Both the position numbers and the translations under genes were made by a program. Positions 1 to 7,214 of a stretch of DNA of 40,619 nucleotides are shown here, piece after piece (position 1 is the stretch's first letter; each line of letters starts with the position of its first letter). The notes beneath the pieces were generated by a model. The model searched no databases. It was not told the origin of the DNA and saw nothing but the letters and a program-made list of their open reading frames with translations. The stretch is from assembly GCA_902584635.1 (NCBI GenBank), contig CACIAQ010000013.1, positions 1 through 40,619 of the forward strand, in the 5' to 3' direction. The DNA comes from an uncultured Alphaproteobacteria bacterium (GTDB taxonomy: Bacteria; Pseudomonadota; Alphaproteobacteria; Rhodobacterales; Rhodobacteraceae).

Positions 1-264
1 CTTCACAATTGAATGAACATGAGCACCTCTGAACTTCTTTCCACGAACCGATAGGTAACCTTTCTTGTTAAACCATTCTGCGATTTGGTCAAAGGTCTTT
101 CCTTTCTTTCTTTGTTCGTTGATTGTCTCATAGAGAAAGAATTGATACTGTGAATATTGCGGAACAGTAAAAGGTGGACGGCGGTAAGTTATGGAGAAAT
201 GGAAAATCACGTCAGCATTTTTAAATACCCACCCACACCACTCAAACGCCACTGTGGAATAACT
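1..264 (-). CDS. Family A repeat protein copy 1 (recombinase-type helix-turn-helix, cut by window edge)
   Basis: Open minus-strand frame running off the left edge, so the C-terminus is missing. It reads STVAFEW, then FSITYRRPPF, then a module GKTFDQIAEWFNKKGYLS followed by VRGKKF and HSIVK. The pattern G-x-t/s-F-x-x-I-A-x-x-x-N-x-k-G-y-x-s-x-r-G-k-k-f-x-x-x-x-V-x-x-i-v-K is what the 'Recombinase' (PF07508-like) helix-turn-helix of large serine recombinases looks like, but there is no resolvase catalytic domain. No ATG lies in the open part; a GTG is available about 3 codons in. Four longer relatives and several fragments occur further right. Function is unknown; DNA binding is inferred from the motif only. 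Confidence 0.5.
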
Positions 265-368
265 TTAGAAAAATATATGGTAATTACGACCTATTCATTA
301 AGTACAGAGTTGTTATAGAAACCAAGAAATTATCCATCTTTAATCTAGATCCAAAAAGATTAAGTAGA

Positions 369-602
369 TTGAAACTTATAAAGTCCCTAAGTGATCAGGG
401 AAAGTCGTCAGTTGAGATAAGTGATTATCTTAATAGTTATAATTTAAAATCTCCTAGAGGTCATCAGTACACTCCAAAATTGATCTGGGTGACATTAGAC
501 AAGTACAAGAAGAGATTAAAAAGATTTGATAGTTATAAAATTGTCCATAATTCAGAGGAGTTATGTGTAATTTCAAGAAAATTGAAGACTTCAATGAACT
601 GA
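369..602 (+). CDS. Family B repeat protein copy 1, divergent from copy A1
   Basis: The 77 codons from a TTG belong to a frame that is open from about 225, so its 5' part overlaps the start of the divergent A1 frame. Residues 4-45 (IKSLSDQGKSSVEISDYLNS, then a P-R-G-H-Q-Y turn and a V-x-x-x-L-x-K-Y-K-K-R-L helix) match the layout of the better preserved B copies at 3866, 7695 and 14445: a short HTH like the serine-recombinase C-terminal domain. No ribosome-binding site or ATG is visible, so this may be a degenerate copy. The A-left / B-right head-to-head pairing recurs at 7334-7985 and 14165-14850. Confidence 0.4.
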   Translation: MKLIKSLSDQGKSSVEISDYLNSYNLKSPRGHQYTPKLIWVTLDKYKKRLKRFDSYKIVHNSEELCVISRKLKTSMN

Positions 603-715
603 AAATTTAATCCTAAAAATTTCAGGAAAAAATGGTGAGTTTCTTTTGTACTAGAAGAGTGGATTTTTTAGAGAGACAAACAAGATTTGAATAGTTTTGG
701 ACACGTGTGTTTCAA

Positions 716-1192
716 TCATCTCACTTTATAACACAATCCTGGTTTAAAAACCTTAGTTGACTCGGTCTCCCCACTTGTATTTAGTTTGGACTGTCTATCT
801 TGATATGTGAGTTTTGTTTCATTAAAAACAATTGTCCTCACGGAGGATTTTCCATCAAAACCCTTTCGTTTTAAATCAAATAAATAATCATGGTCATTTT
901 TTCTAAAAGTCAAACTCAGTTCACCCCCAGGTTTCTGATGAAGGTCAGATTGAACTGTCTCTTCAAAACTTTTAAATTGGTTTCCATTATTTAAAATAAC
1001 AACGTTTCCAAATTGGTCGAAGTGAATAAAATGGTAATAAATTAACTCAATGTGGGGTATATAAAAAATACTCCATTTTTTCGGACCACATATATATACT
1101 TTTGTATAAACAAAATCTTTTGAGGTCATAGGTTTTGAAAAACATGAAACCGAGACAAAAAATAGAAATATTGTTACAAACAATGTTCTCAT
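716..1192 (-). CDS. Small exported protein of unknown family
   Basis: 158 residues starting with a clear Sec signal: MR, a hydrophobic stretch of about 14 residues, then VSCFSK, with cleavage probably just after the Cys-Phe-Ser. The Cys is not in a strict lipobox. The mature part is mixed beta-like, with a Cys near residue 35 and one near the C-terminus (GLCYKVR) that could pair. I do not recognise a family. It begins 3 bases after the stop of the HNH gene, so it is the third gene of the minus-strand HIT-HNH operon and is probably co-transcribed with it. Confidence 0.6.
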   Translation of the reverse strand: MRTLFVTIFLFFVSVSCFSKPMTSKDFVYTKVYICGPKKWSIFYIPHIELIYYHFIHFDQFGNVVILNNGNQFKSFEETVQSDLHQKPGGELSLTFRKNDHDYLFDLKRKGFDGKSSVRTIVFNETKLTYQDRQSKLNTSGETESTKVFKPGLCYKVR

Positions 1193-1195
1193 ATA

Positions 1196-2128
1196 CTATC
1201 CTTTACAACCGACCCAAAAATACTTGACCCAATCTCTTTCTATAGAAAGTTCAAGATCTTCTGTATTTTTATCTTTAAAGTTCTTTTGATCAATTAATTT
1301 GGATAATTTTTTATTTCGTTCAACTAATTTTTTTATTGTAGACTCACTTGGAATTTTATTCCCCTTAGAGGAATTCTTGTCTTTATCTACATAAACAAGA
1401 TTCCATAAGTTGTCTGAGTAAAGGTAAGACCATGGAATTACATGATCTATTGATAACTTATTTTTCTTTATTGGTTGGTTCGAAATAAAACAGATTTGTT
1501 CTGGATTCTCCAAGTCGAGGTATTTTTGAAACTTTTTCAGATTTCCTCTTTTGACGTCTTCTCTTTCAGTTCCTTTAACCTTTTTTGATATCCGTGGAGA
1601 GTTATTGAATTCCTCAAGTTTCTGTATCCATCTGTAATTTATAATATCGAATAACAAATCCGAATATTCACTTATTAATCTGGAGTTTTTTAAAGTAACT
1701 GTTCTCTTCTCTTTGTCTAACTCATAAAGATCATAACTTTCATTTCCCACTTTTAAGAATCTCCAACAGACATCCTTTGAAAGAATCGTACTTATCTTCT
1801 TTTCTGGAATAGTGATCTTTGACTCTATTTTGGAAAACCATTCAGGTTTGGATCCATGTTGGTTTCTAAACTTATTGATTTCTTCACATACGAGTTGATA
1901 GATACCTGGTCTTTTTTTTGGGTTAGGACTCTGTTCTAAGTCAAAATAAATTGTCTGGTTCCAGTAATATCCAAAAATCTTTTTTGAAAGAGTATCAAAA
2001 TGAATTTCTCTTGTTTTTGGGTCAAGACAACAAGTTTCTACTATCGATCTTATCCAGACCATTTTATAGGTGTTCTCCATATCTCCATTTTGGATGACAT
2101 AGGAAAGATCTTTAATATATTGGTCCAT
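1196..2128 (-). CDS. HNH endonuclease domain protein
   Basis: 310 residues. An HNH fold occupies residues 211-262: ICFISNQPI (one Cys of the usual zinc pair), then IDHVIPWS (catalytic Asp228-His229), WNLV (Asn) and NSSKGNKIPS. Spacing and wording resemble the HNH_4 type found in Cas9 and stand-alone nucleases. Residues 1-200 are a charged helical region that I cannot assign. The ATG overlaps the stop of the upstream HIT gene in a TAATG, implying translational coupling. The most likely role is a DNA-cleaving effector or restriction-like nuclease, but the N-terminal targeting region is unidentified. A phage-defence role is inference from the architecture and operon. Confidence 0.8.
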   Translation of the reverse strand: MDQYIKDLSYVIQNGDMENTYKMVWIRSIVETCCLDPKTREIHFDTLSKKIFGYYWNQTIYFDLEQSPNPKKRPGIYQLVCEEINKFRNQHGSKPEWFSKIESKITIPEKKISTILSKDVCWRFLKVGNESYDLYELDKEKRTVTLKNSRLISEYSDLLFDIINYRWIQKLEEFNNSPRISKKVKGTEREDVKRGNLKKFQKYLDLENPEQICFISNQPIKKNKLSIDHVIPWSYLYSDNLWNLVYVDKDKNSSKGNKIPSESTIKKLVERNKKLSKLIDQKNFKDKNTEDLELSIERDWVKYFWVGCKG

Positions 2129-2514
2129 TAGTACTTCTGTTTAGAGGGTATTACACCTCTTACTCCACCTCGAGGATTTTCCATATCTCCCTTATACCTC
2201 GGTATTAAATGAATATGAACATGAGGAACGGTCTGACCTCCAGTTTCCCCTGAATTTATCCCAACGTTAAATCCGTCAGGTTGAAACTTTTCATCAAGAA
2301 GTTTCTTTGTTTCTAAAACTAATTTTTGAAGACCAAGGACTTCCTCACTAGTTGATTCAAAATAATCGGAATAAACTCTGTGAGGGACGATTAAACAGTG
2401 ACCTTTTGAAACTGGAAATCCATCATAGATAACAAACCCTACTTCATTTTCTAACAGTCTTTCTTTCTTCTCAAGAAATGGACTTTTAAATTCATTTGTC
2501 TCATTCATTTTCAT
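2128..2514 (-). CDS. HIT family nucleotide hydrolase/transferase
   Basis: 128 residues with the histidine-triad signature H-V-H-I-H-L at 98-103, the upstream GINSGETGGQTVPH strand and the family-typical C-terminus G-G-V-R-G-V-I-P. HIT proteins hydrolyse nucleotide phosphoramidates or dinucleoside polyphosphates, with the middle His as nucleophile. Full family length. Start is the first ATG of MKMNE; a second in-frame ATG lies two codons on. It is the first gene of a three-gene minus-strand operon (HIT, HNH, exported protein), coupled to the HNH gene by a one-base stop/start overlap. Confidence 0.9.
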   Translation of the reverse strand: MKMNETNEFKSPFLEKKERLLENEVGFVIYDGFPVSKGHCLIVPHRVYSDYFESTSEEVLGLQKLVLETKKLLDEKFQPDGFNVGINSGETGGQTVPHVHIHLIPRYKGDMENPRGGVRGVIPSKQKY

Positions 2515-2615
2515 TCACCAAGAAGGTCTTCTTTTTTACAACGAATGATTTTAGAGGTTCCTTTCAATTTTAGAATTGTATTTGATTTCAATGATATATT
2601 GGATACTATTTTTTG

Positions 2616-3329
2616 ATGAGAAAAATATTAATTATCACTGTTTTTATATCTCTTCTTTCCTTACCAAGTTGGAGTGAGACGTTTACATTTAATGATTTGG
2701 TTACAAGGAATAATCTCTACTACAAAAAGTTTTCTGATATTCCATTTACTGTTGAGATATCAAGTAAAGAAAGTGGAACGTTTAAAAAGGGGAAGAAAGA
2801 CGGTAAATGGATAATCTACCATAATTTTATTTCAGAAGATGGTAGGAAAAGTTTAAGACAGTTAATAGAAAAAGATAATTTCAAAGACGGAAGACCAGAT
2901 GGGTTTTGGGAATTCATCAACAAAGATAGTTCTCTCACTATAGAGGAAAAGTGGAGAAATGGTCATTTAAGAGAAAGAATTACTTTCAAAGATGGAATAT
3001 TAGATGGTGTTTGGGAAAATTATTCAGATTATGGTCAGTTAGAATCCAAATACAATTACAAAGACGGAGAACGAGATGGTATTGGGGAATGGTATTATAC
3101 AACTGGTAAGTTGTTTTACAAGGTAACTTATAAACGTGGAAAAAAAGATGGACTTATGGAATATTATTCTCCAAATGGTAAGGTGGTTTTTAGGGGAACT
3201 TTTAAACGTGGAAAGGAGAATGGTCTACTTCATTATTATACCCGTGACGGAGTTTTTCAGAAAACGGAAAGTTGGAAAAATGGTATTAAACAATTTGAGT
3301 ATTATACCAATGACGAAATTTTTGAGTAA
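2616..3329 (+). CDS. Exported MORN-like repeat protein (YwqK-type), C-terminus interrupted
   Basis: Signal peptide MRKILIITVFISLLSLPSWS with cleavage after WSE. Then about eight MORN-like units of 20-24 residues with the core F-K-x-G-k-x-D-G-x-W-x-x-Y (for example FKKGKKDGKW, FKDGILDGVW, YKRGKKDGLM). This resembles 'toxin-antitoxin system YwqK family antitoxin' proteins, though that family name does not establish function. Start is the ATG at 2616, preferred over a TTG one codon upstream. A 66-base tandem duplication at the 3' end carries a TAA at 3327 where the first copy reads AAA, removing about 12 residues (TETWKNGIKQE). Confidence 0.7.
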   Translation: MRKILIITVFISLLSLPSWSETFTFNDLVTRNNLYYKKFSDIPFTVEISSKESGTFKKGKKDGKWIIYHNFISEDGRKSLRQLIEKDNFKDGRPDGFWEFINKDSSLTIEEKWRNGHLRERITFKDGILDGVWENYSDYGQLESKYNYKDGERDGIGEWYYTTGKLFYKVTYKRGKKDGLMEYYSPNGKVVFRGTFKRGKENGLLHYYTRDGVFQKTESWKNGIKQFEYYTNDEIFE

Positions 3330-3359
3330 ACGGAAACTTGGAAAAATGGTATTAAACAA
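3235..3359 (+). repeat. Tandem 66-bp duplication at the end of the MORN gene
   Basis: Two units with a 66-base period (3235 and 3301) share most of 59 bases, including an identical core encoding WKNGIKQ. The second unit differs at about seven positions, one of which makes the TAA that ends the MORN frame. It looks like a repeat-unit expansion followed by a nonsense change. Confidence 0.75.
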
Positions 3360-3361
3360 GA

Positions 3362-3834
3362 ATGACCAATTATCTTTTGGATAACTATGATCTCTCCAAA
3401 CTCTTTGATAGTAAAAATAAACCCATAAGTTTCTCAGAAGATCCCACAAATCACATTCCAACCAAAGGTTCCATTATCTACACGATTTGGGACAATGACG
3501 ATAAGATCATCTATGTGGGTATTAGTGGTCTACAATCCTCAAAAGAAAAAGAAATCCAATATCAAGAATGATATCCCACAGATCAGGTAGAAGAAGTGGA
3601 GATCAATTTTGTGTTTATGTTCATGATTATTTTGTAATACCCGAACTTATTAGGGAGGGAACATACAAACCATCCAAAGGGTTTCTAGACGAAAAGACAA
3701 AACACTACATTCAAAAAAATCTTTCCTATAGATTTTGTGACTTTGTCGGTGACAACAGTATAGAGGTAGTGAGAGGTCTAGAAAGTAAGATTAAGAACGG
3801 TGTATTTGGACTCAAACCTCTCCTTTATGGATAA
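3362..3834 (+). pseudogene. GIY-YIG nuclease family gene split by a frameshift
   Basis: The first frame (from 3362) holds the GIY-YIG start: GSIIYTIW, then IIYVGISGL. It runs into a stop at 3571. The rest of the domain continues in the next frame from about 3545: RMISHRSGRRSGDQFCVYVHD, then TKHYIQKNLSYRF and GLKPLLYG, ending at 3834. The two frames join naturally in the A-rich stretch 3541-3558 (caaaagaaaaagaaat), giving one protein of about 155 residues. The ATG at 3568 overlaps the first stop by 4 bases, but starting there would leave the tyrosines of the motif on a separate peptide. Either a slippage-type indel, an assembly error, or a recently broken gene. Confidence 0.75.
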
Positions 3835-3865
3835 GACTTCAAAAGTTTTGAATTAACAGATTTGA

Positions 3866-4252
3866 TATATTATTCTCAAAGTATTCCGTCACGGTAGAGT
3901 AGCTGAGAATTGCTTCTTTTTTGGTGAAGAATACAAACAATATCTTACATTTTCAGTCGAAATAAGCACAAATACACTGCTTTGTAATTACTCTGAGCAT
4001 TTATGGAGTGATGAACAAGAACACACGCATAATCGTATTAAATCACTTCACGATAGTGGAAAAGGCTATAGAACGATTGCTAAGTTATTGAATGCAGAAG
4101 GTTCTCGCACTGCGAAAAATAAAGAATGGAAGAACTCAAATGTTTATGCAGTTCTTAAACGATACGCAGAGAGACAAGCACGACTAGAACGACAGTCTTA
4201 CACTTCAGAAATGAAGTTCAGTAAGATGAAGTTAGAGTGGTTAAAAGATTAG
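3866..4252 (+). pseudogene. Family B repeat protein copy 2
   Basis: The frame is open from 3866 to a TAG at 4250-4252 with no ATG, GTG or TTG in its first 110 codons. It contains VFRHGRVAENCFF, YLTFSVEIS and the HTH module HDSGKGYRTIAKLLNAEG, then NKEWKNSNVYAVLKRYAERQ. This is the best preserved B copy in its C-terminal half; compare 14445 (KDGLGYRRIAKFLNEKG) and 7695 (ETGMSYRRITKHLNDKG). It lies almost wholly inside the inverted-repeat-bounded element 3901-4748, and no A copy is next to it. The missing start suggests a truncated relic. Confidence 0.5.
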
Positions 4253-4748
4253 TTGCAAGTTAAATAATAATTTATCAAAATAATCGTATTTTGAACGACT
4301 ATTCAAAATTAAAAAAAATTAGAGAGATACAAACATGAAAAATTATTTTTTTTTAACGCTAATAATAACTTTGATTATGGCATCAAGTGGATACAGCCAA
4401 AGTAGTAAGAAAGCGACTGCTGAAAGCTTCAAAAAGCAAGTTGTAGGAAAAAAATTCTATGGCAAAAATGGTTTAATCATTAAATTTACTAATGATGGTT
4501 ATTTCTCTGGAGAATTAAAATCTAGTAAAGATGGAACAAAAAGAATTATTAACGGTAGTTGGACATTCAACAAAAAAGAGGGATTTTGCAGAAATCTATT
4601 TTTGACTAATCCAGCTAAAGGTATAACTGCTCCAAGGGGAAGAGAGTGCCAGTCAGTATCTCATAAAGGGAACGGAGTAATTATCGTTGATGGAGCGACT
4701 TGGAAGACTAAAAGATAAGACGTACAACAAAAGAAGCAATTCTCAGCT
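3901..4748. mobile_element. 848-bp element bounded by 20-bp perfect inverted repeats
   Basis: Bases 3901-3920 (agctgagaattgcttctttt) recur as an exact reverse complement at 4729-4748. Outside each end lies an 18-base imperfect direct repeat, 3883-3900 and 4749-4766 (15 of 18 identical), which coincides with the start of the R/A repeat sequence. Inside are a B-family frame and an exported protein, with no transposase. This looks like a non-autonomous element inserted in an R/A junction. A 23-base copy of the right end (as at 4720-4742) recurs exactly at 11831-11853. Confidence 0.55.
4335..4718 (+). CDS. Small exported protein of unknown family, cargo of the inverted-repeat element
   Basis: 127 residues with signal peptide MKNYFFLTLIITLIMASSGYSQ, cleavage near residue 21. 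The mature part has a G-x-x-F-Y-G-x-N-G motif, a central GSWTF strand and two Cys (GFCRN and RECQS) likely to form a disulphide; the C-terminus is DGATWKTK. It looks like a small beta-barrel (lipocalin-like) periplasmic protein, but I cannot name the family. Preceded by agagagat 7 bases before the ATG. It is the only intact gene between the inverted repeats 3901-3920 and 4729-4748. Confidence 0.7.
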   Translation: MKNYFFLTLIITLIMASSGYSQSSKKATAESFKKQVVGKKFYGKNGLIIKFTNDGYFSGELKSSKDGTKRIINGSWTFNKKEGFCRNLFLTNPAKGITAPRGRECQSVSHKGNGVIIVDGATWKTKR

Positions 4749-4750
4749 AT

Positions 4751-4846
4751 TCAGTCACTGTAGAATAAATTATTAATTTTATTGGGTTTCTTTGACCCTA
4801 CAGAGTGATAGAGTAAGTGTTTCTGTAGGTATGTGTTTCTGATATA
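4751..4846. repeat. R repeat copy 1 (solo 5' end of family A with conserved hairpin)
   Basis: About 95 bases shared with 9105-9196 and 14053-14149, and partly with 22000-22041 and 23715-23770. Read on the minus strand the left part encodes I-I-Y-S-T-V-T-E, equal to the start of the A frames (other copies have ATG: M-I-Y-S-T-V-T). The right part holds an 8-bp perfect stem, CCTACAGA at 4797-4804 with TCTGTAGG at 4822-4829, and a 17-base loop. It may be the A-gene promoter or operator, or a recombination site. Confidence 0.65.
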
Positions 4847-4909
4847 GTTGGAGTATGACTATTTTCAGCAAGTAAGATAAAAAAATCGATACAATGGGGG
4901 AGAAATCAA

Positions 4910-5212
4910 ATGGGTATCTTCAGAAATTTTGTAATTAATTTTAAGTCAAAGGACGATTGTGAAAACTATTTAATTCGTTCAAAAGATTTTTATCCCTCTC
5001 TAAAAGGAATGGGTATGCAAAATATGACTGTATGTCGATTAACTGAAGATTCTCTTCTTATGTTTGCAGTATTCAATACAGATAAAGACGCACTCGCAGT
5101 TATTGAAAAAACAAGCGAGTGGAGGAAAATAAATCGGTTCGAGTTTCTTGACATAATTGTCTTGGATGGGAAAATTGAAACTCACTATGATTTCACAGAG
5201 TTGGAAAAATAA
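4910..5212 (+). CDS. ABM-like small protein, paralogue 1
   Basis: 100 residues, MGIFRNFVINFKSKDDCENY to DIIVLDGKIETHYDF. Clear paralogue of 6648-6962 (MSIFRNVVLNLKTEQECD to DILVLDGQIEWHKNF), with remnants at 19456. The beta-alpha-beta-beta-alpha-beta pattern and size fit an antibiotic-biosynthesis-monooxygenase or dimeric alpha-beta barrel fold; that is structural inference, with no catalytic residues to name. Good ribosome site (gggggagaaatcaaATG). It stands alone just after R repeat copy 1 and convergent with the GST gene, 4 bases from its end. Confidence 0.7.
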   Translation: MGIFRNFVINFKSKDDCENYLIRSKDFYPSLKGMGMQNMTVCRLTEDSLLMFAVFNTDKDALAVIEKTSEWRKINRFEFLDIIVLDGKIETHYDFTELEK

Positions 5213-5216
5213 ATAA

Positions 5217-5840
5217 CTACTCGGGAGGTAAAGGTGCGGAAAATACTTCCGTTTTAAAAGTGCGCCTCTCTTTCAAATTAATATACAACTTTTCTAACGA
5301 TTTAAACTCTGCAATCTCTAAACCCAAAACCACACATCTATGTATCCAGCAACCAATGGGGATGTCTGCTAAACTAAGTTGATTTTCAAGAAGATAATTA
5401 GTTTTTTCTAACTGCTTATTTAATAATTCGAAGCATGAATAGATCTTCTTTTTTGCTTCAGATGCTAAAGCAGTGTTTCTTTGTTCAATGGGAAGCAACA
5501 TATTATGCACTGTATAAGTTGAACAGTTTAATCCAAAAACTGAACTCGACCAATCAATCCACTGATTATTTAATGCTATCTTTTCTTGAGTGTCAGACTT
5601 GAGAATATCAAACTTATCAGATATGTATTTTATAATTGAATTGGATTCATAAAGTATAAAGTCACCATCTTTCAAAACTGGAATAGTGCTATTTGGGTTC
5701 AACCTTATAAATGCTGGAGAGGTCAGTCCACCATACTTCCCTCCAACTATTTCTGTTTTGAATTCCAAGTTACCTTCACTACAAATCCAACGAACCTTTT
5801 GAACATTTGCGGAAGATTTTCTTCCATATACAGTTAACAT
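5217..5840 (-). CDS. Glutathione S-transferase family protein
   Basis: 207 residues. N-terminal thioredoxin-like domain (1-80) with MLTVYGRKSSANVQKVRW, the cis-Pro motif NSTIPVLKDGD and the glutathione-binding LYESNSIIKYI. C-terminal helical domain (90-205) with LLENQLSLADIPIG, the GST-C N-cap motif containing the conserved Asp. The Ser at position 9-10 is the probable catalytic residue. Length and domain order are normal. It is a single-gene unit, convergent with the ABM-like gene and followed upstream by a family A 3' fragment. Substrate unknown; a detoxification or dehalogenation-type conjugation role is the family expectation. Confidence 0.9.
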   Translation of the reverse strand: MLTVYGRKSSANVQKVRWICSEGNLEFKTEIVGGKYGGLTSPAFIRLNPNSTIPVLKDGDFILYESNSIIKYISDKFDILKSDTQEKIALNNQWIDWSSSVFGLNCSTYTVHNMLLPIEQRNTALASEAKKKIYSCFELLNKQLEKTNYLLENQLSLADIPIGCWIHRCVVLGLEIAEFKSLEKLYINLKERRTFKTEVFSAPLPPE

Positions 5841-5884
5841 AACAATCCTAGAATATTTTTATAAGAATTGAATGTAATTATTTA

Positions 5885-6095
5885 CTACAGGTTGGTCAAA
5901 TTTAAAAAATCTTCAGTCATATTGACTAAAGTCTTATCAACCACTTCTAAACTAAAATCAGACTACACCTCTGGATACTCTCTTTCTAACTTTTCATCTT
6001 TCAATCTTTTCTTCTTCACGATTGAATAAACTGATTACCTTTGAACTTCTTTCAACGTACGGAGAGGTATCCTTTGTTGTTCGTTGATTAAGTTC
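5885..6095 (-). repeat. Family A copy 2, 3' fragment
   Basis: Sequence matching the C-terminal half of the A frames in the same orientation: the ACCAAAGTCTTATC-like end, the SDFSLE region (ctaaaatcagac), KKKRLKDEKLE and the first part of the HTH. It breaks off near 6095 with short deletions (compare 7334-7560). No open frame survives. It lies between the GST gene and the DUF1330 gene. Confidence 0.65.
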
Positions 6096-6150
6096 AAAAA
6101 TAAAACTAAAATTTACGTGCAATTATATTCACTAAAAGGAGACGAGATAT

Positions 6151-6441
6151 ATGAAAAAGGGATATATAATAGGGCAAATAACCATTACAAATGCTGATAA
6201 TTATAAGGCATATGCTTCTAATACTGAACAAATTATAAAGAAGTTTGGAGGAAAATATTTGGTTAGGGGAGGAGAACAAGACGTAAAAGAGGGCAATCCA
6301 AGCGGTAATCGTAATGTGGTCGTTGAGTTTGAAAGTACCGAAAGAGCAAATGCTTTTTATAATTCGGAGGAATACGCAAAAATTATAGATATCCGCAAGG
6401 ATAATTCTGAAGGATATTTTGTTATAATCGAAGGTTATTAA
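6151..6441 (+). CDS. DUF1330 family protein
   Basis: 96 residues, full length for DUF1330 (PF07045). It shows KGYIIGQITITNADNYKAYA, then GGKYLVRGG, VVVEFESTERANAFYNSEEY and GYFVIIEGY, the order of conserved blocks seen in the family. It is a dimeric ferredoxin-like alpha-beta fold of uncertain biochemistry. Strong ribosome site aaaggagacgag before the ATG. Single gene between family A copy 2 and a gene fragment of the 91-residue membrane protein. Confidence 0.9.
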   Translation: MKKGYIIGQITITNADNYKAYASNTEQIIKKFGGKYLVRGGEQDVKEGNPSGNRNVVVEFESTERANAFYNSEEYAKIIDIRKDNSEGYFVIIEGY

Positions 6442-6532
6442 ACCCTTTCAAACTTGAATCAAACTACTTCAATGGGTCATCTCTCTCTAAATTCTCATGT
6501 GACTTTTAACTGTTTTGAGCACATATTTTTAA

Positions 6533-6604
6533 CTAGAAGTTTTTTGAAATATATCGAATTACTAAGAACACAATTAAAGGGATTAGATTAACATAGACGA
6601 ATAT
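6533..6604 (-). pseudogene. C-terminal fragment of a membrane protein like that at 11315-11590
   Basis: Minus-strand translation IFVYVNLIPLIVFLVIRY-ISKNF-stop is nearly identical to the C-terminus of the 91-residue membrane protein (GIFVYVNLIPLIVFLVIRY-TLKNF-stop). At the DNA level 6536-6604 matches 11318-11390 closely. The first two thirds of the gene are missing. It shows that a block containing this gene was duplicated and cut. Confidence 0.75.
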
Positions 6605-6647
6605 ACAAAAATCAAAATACGGAATTGAAAATTATAGAGGATCATGA

Positions 6648-6962
6648 ATGAGTATTTTTAGAAACGTTGTACTGAATCTTAAAACTGAGCAGGAATGCGA
6701 TAGAGTTATTGGTCTTTACAAAGAACAGTTATCATCACTAGAGAATGAGGGATTAGAAGATGTTTACATTTGTAGATTATCAAAGGATTCAGTTCTGTTC
6801 TTTTTAACTATAAATAACGATAAAAATGCAGAAAGGATTTTTGACACGATGCGAGCATTTAGAGAACAGAAAAATCTAGATTTAATAGACATACTAGTGT
6901 TAGACGGTCAGATTGAGTGGCATAAAAATTTTTCGATCTCGAAATTTGGTTTCAATGACTAA
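6648..6962 (+). CDS. ABM-like small protein, paralogue 2
   Basis: 104 residues, paralogue of 4910-5212: MSIFRNVVLNLKTEQECDRV, then VYICRLSKDSVLFF, FDTMRAFR and ILVLDGQIEWHKNFS. Dimeric alpha-beta-barrel size and pattern; function unknown. Ribosome site gaggatcatgaATG is weak. Its stop overlaps the start of the 39-residue membrane protein (ATGACTAA), so the two are translationally coupled, which suggests a shared role. Confidence 0.7.
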   Translation: MSIFRNVVLNLKTEQECDRVIGLYKEQLSSLENEGLEDVYICRLSKDSVLFFLTINNDKNAERIFDTMRAFREQKNLDLIDILVLDGQIEWHKNFSISKFGFND

Positions 6963-7074
6963 AACCTTCACTCTTCTCTTTTTATTTGCATGGGCATCAA
7001 TGATTGTTGGATACCTTTTAGGTATGTTGGAAATACCACCAACTATGTATCTCATTAATTTACTATTTGGATAA
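6955..7074 (+). CDS. 39-residue single-span membrane protein, copy 1
   Basis: Translation begins MTKTFTLLFLFAWASMIVGY and ends LINLLFG. One transmembrane span (residues 6-22), then a short E-x-P-P-T-M turn and a second hydrophobic tail. A 42-residue relative at 19897-20025 shares most residues (MTKTFT-FLFLFAWALMIVGYLMG and LEVPPTM-LLINL), mostly with synonymous or conservative differences. That is good evidence of coding selection for such a short frame. It overlaps the upstream ABM-like gene by 8 bases and is followed by two hairpins (7081-7113 and 7215-7289). Confidence 0.7.
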   Translation: MTKTFTLLFLFAWASMIVGYLLGMLEIPPTMYLINLLFG

Positions 7075-7080
7075 AAAAAG

Positions 7081-7113
7081 GGAGAACCCAATATATTTTA
7101 ATCTGGGTTCTCC
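7081..7113 (+). terminator. Perfect 10-bp hairpin after the small membrane protein gene
   Basis: GGAGAACCCA (7081-7090) pairs exactly with TGGGTTCTCC (7104-7113) across a 13-base AT loop, 7 bases after the TAA. No T-tract follows, so it may be a poor intrinsic terminator or an mRNA 3'-end stabiliser. Confidence 0.55.
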
Positions 7114-7214
7114 ATTCATGAGGAAAATATGAAAAAAAGATAGGAGCAATATCTGTTCCAAAAGTTTTTTTGACACCTAAAAAATTTGGTTCTGAATTAT
7201 CATTCTTGTGATTT

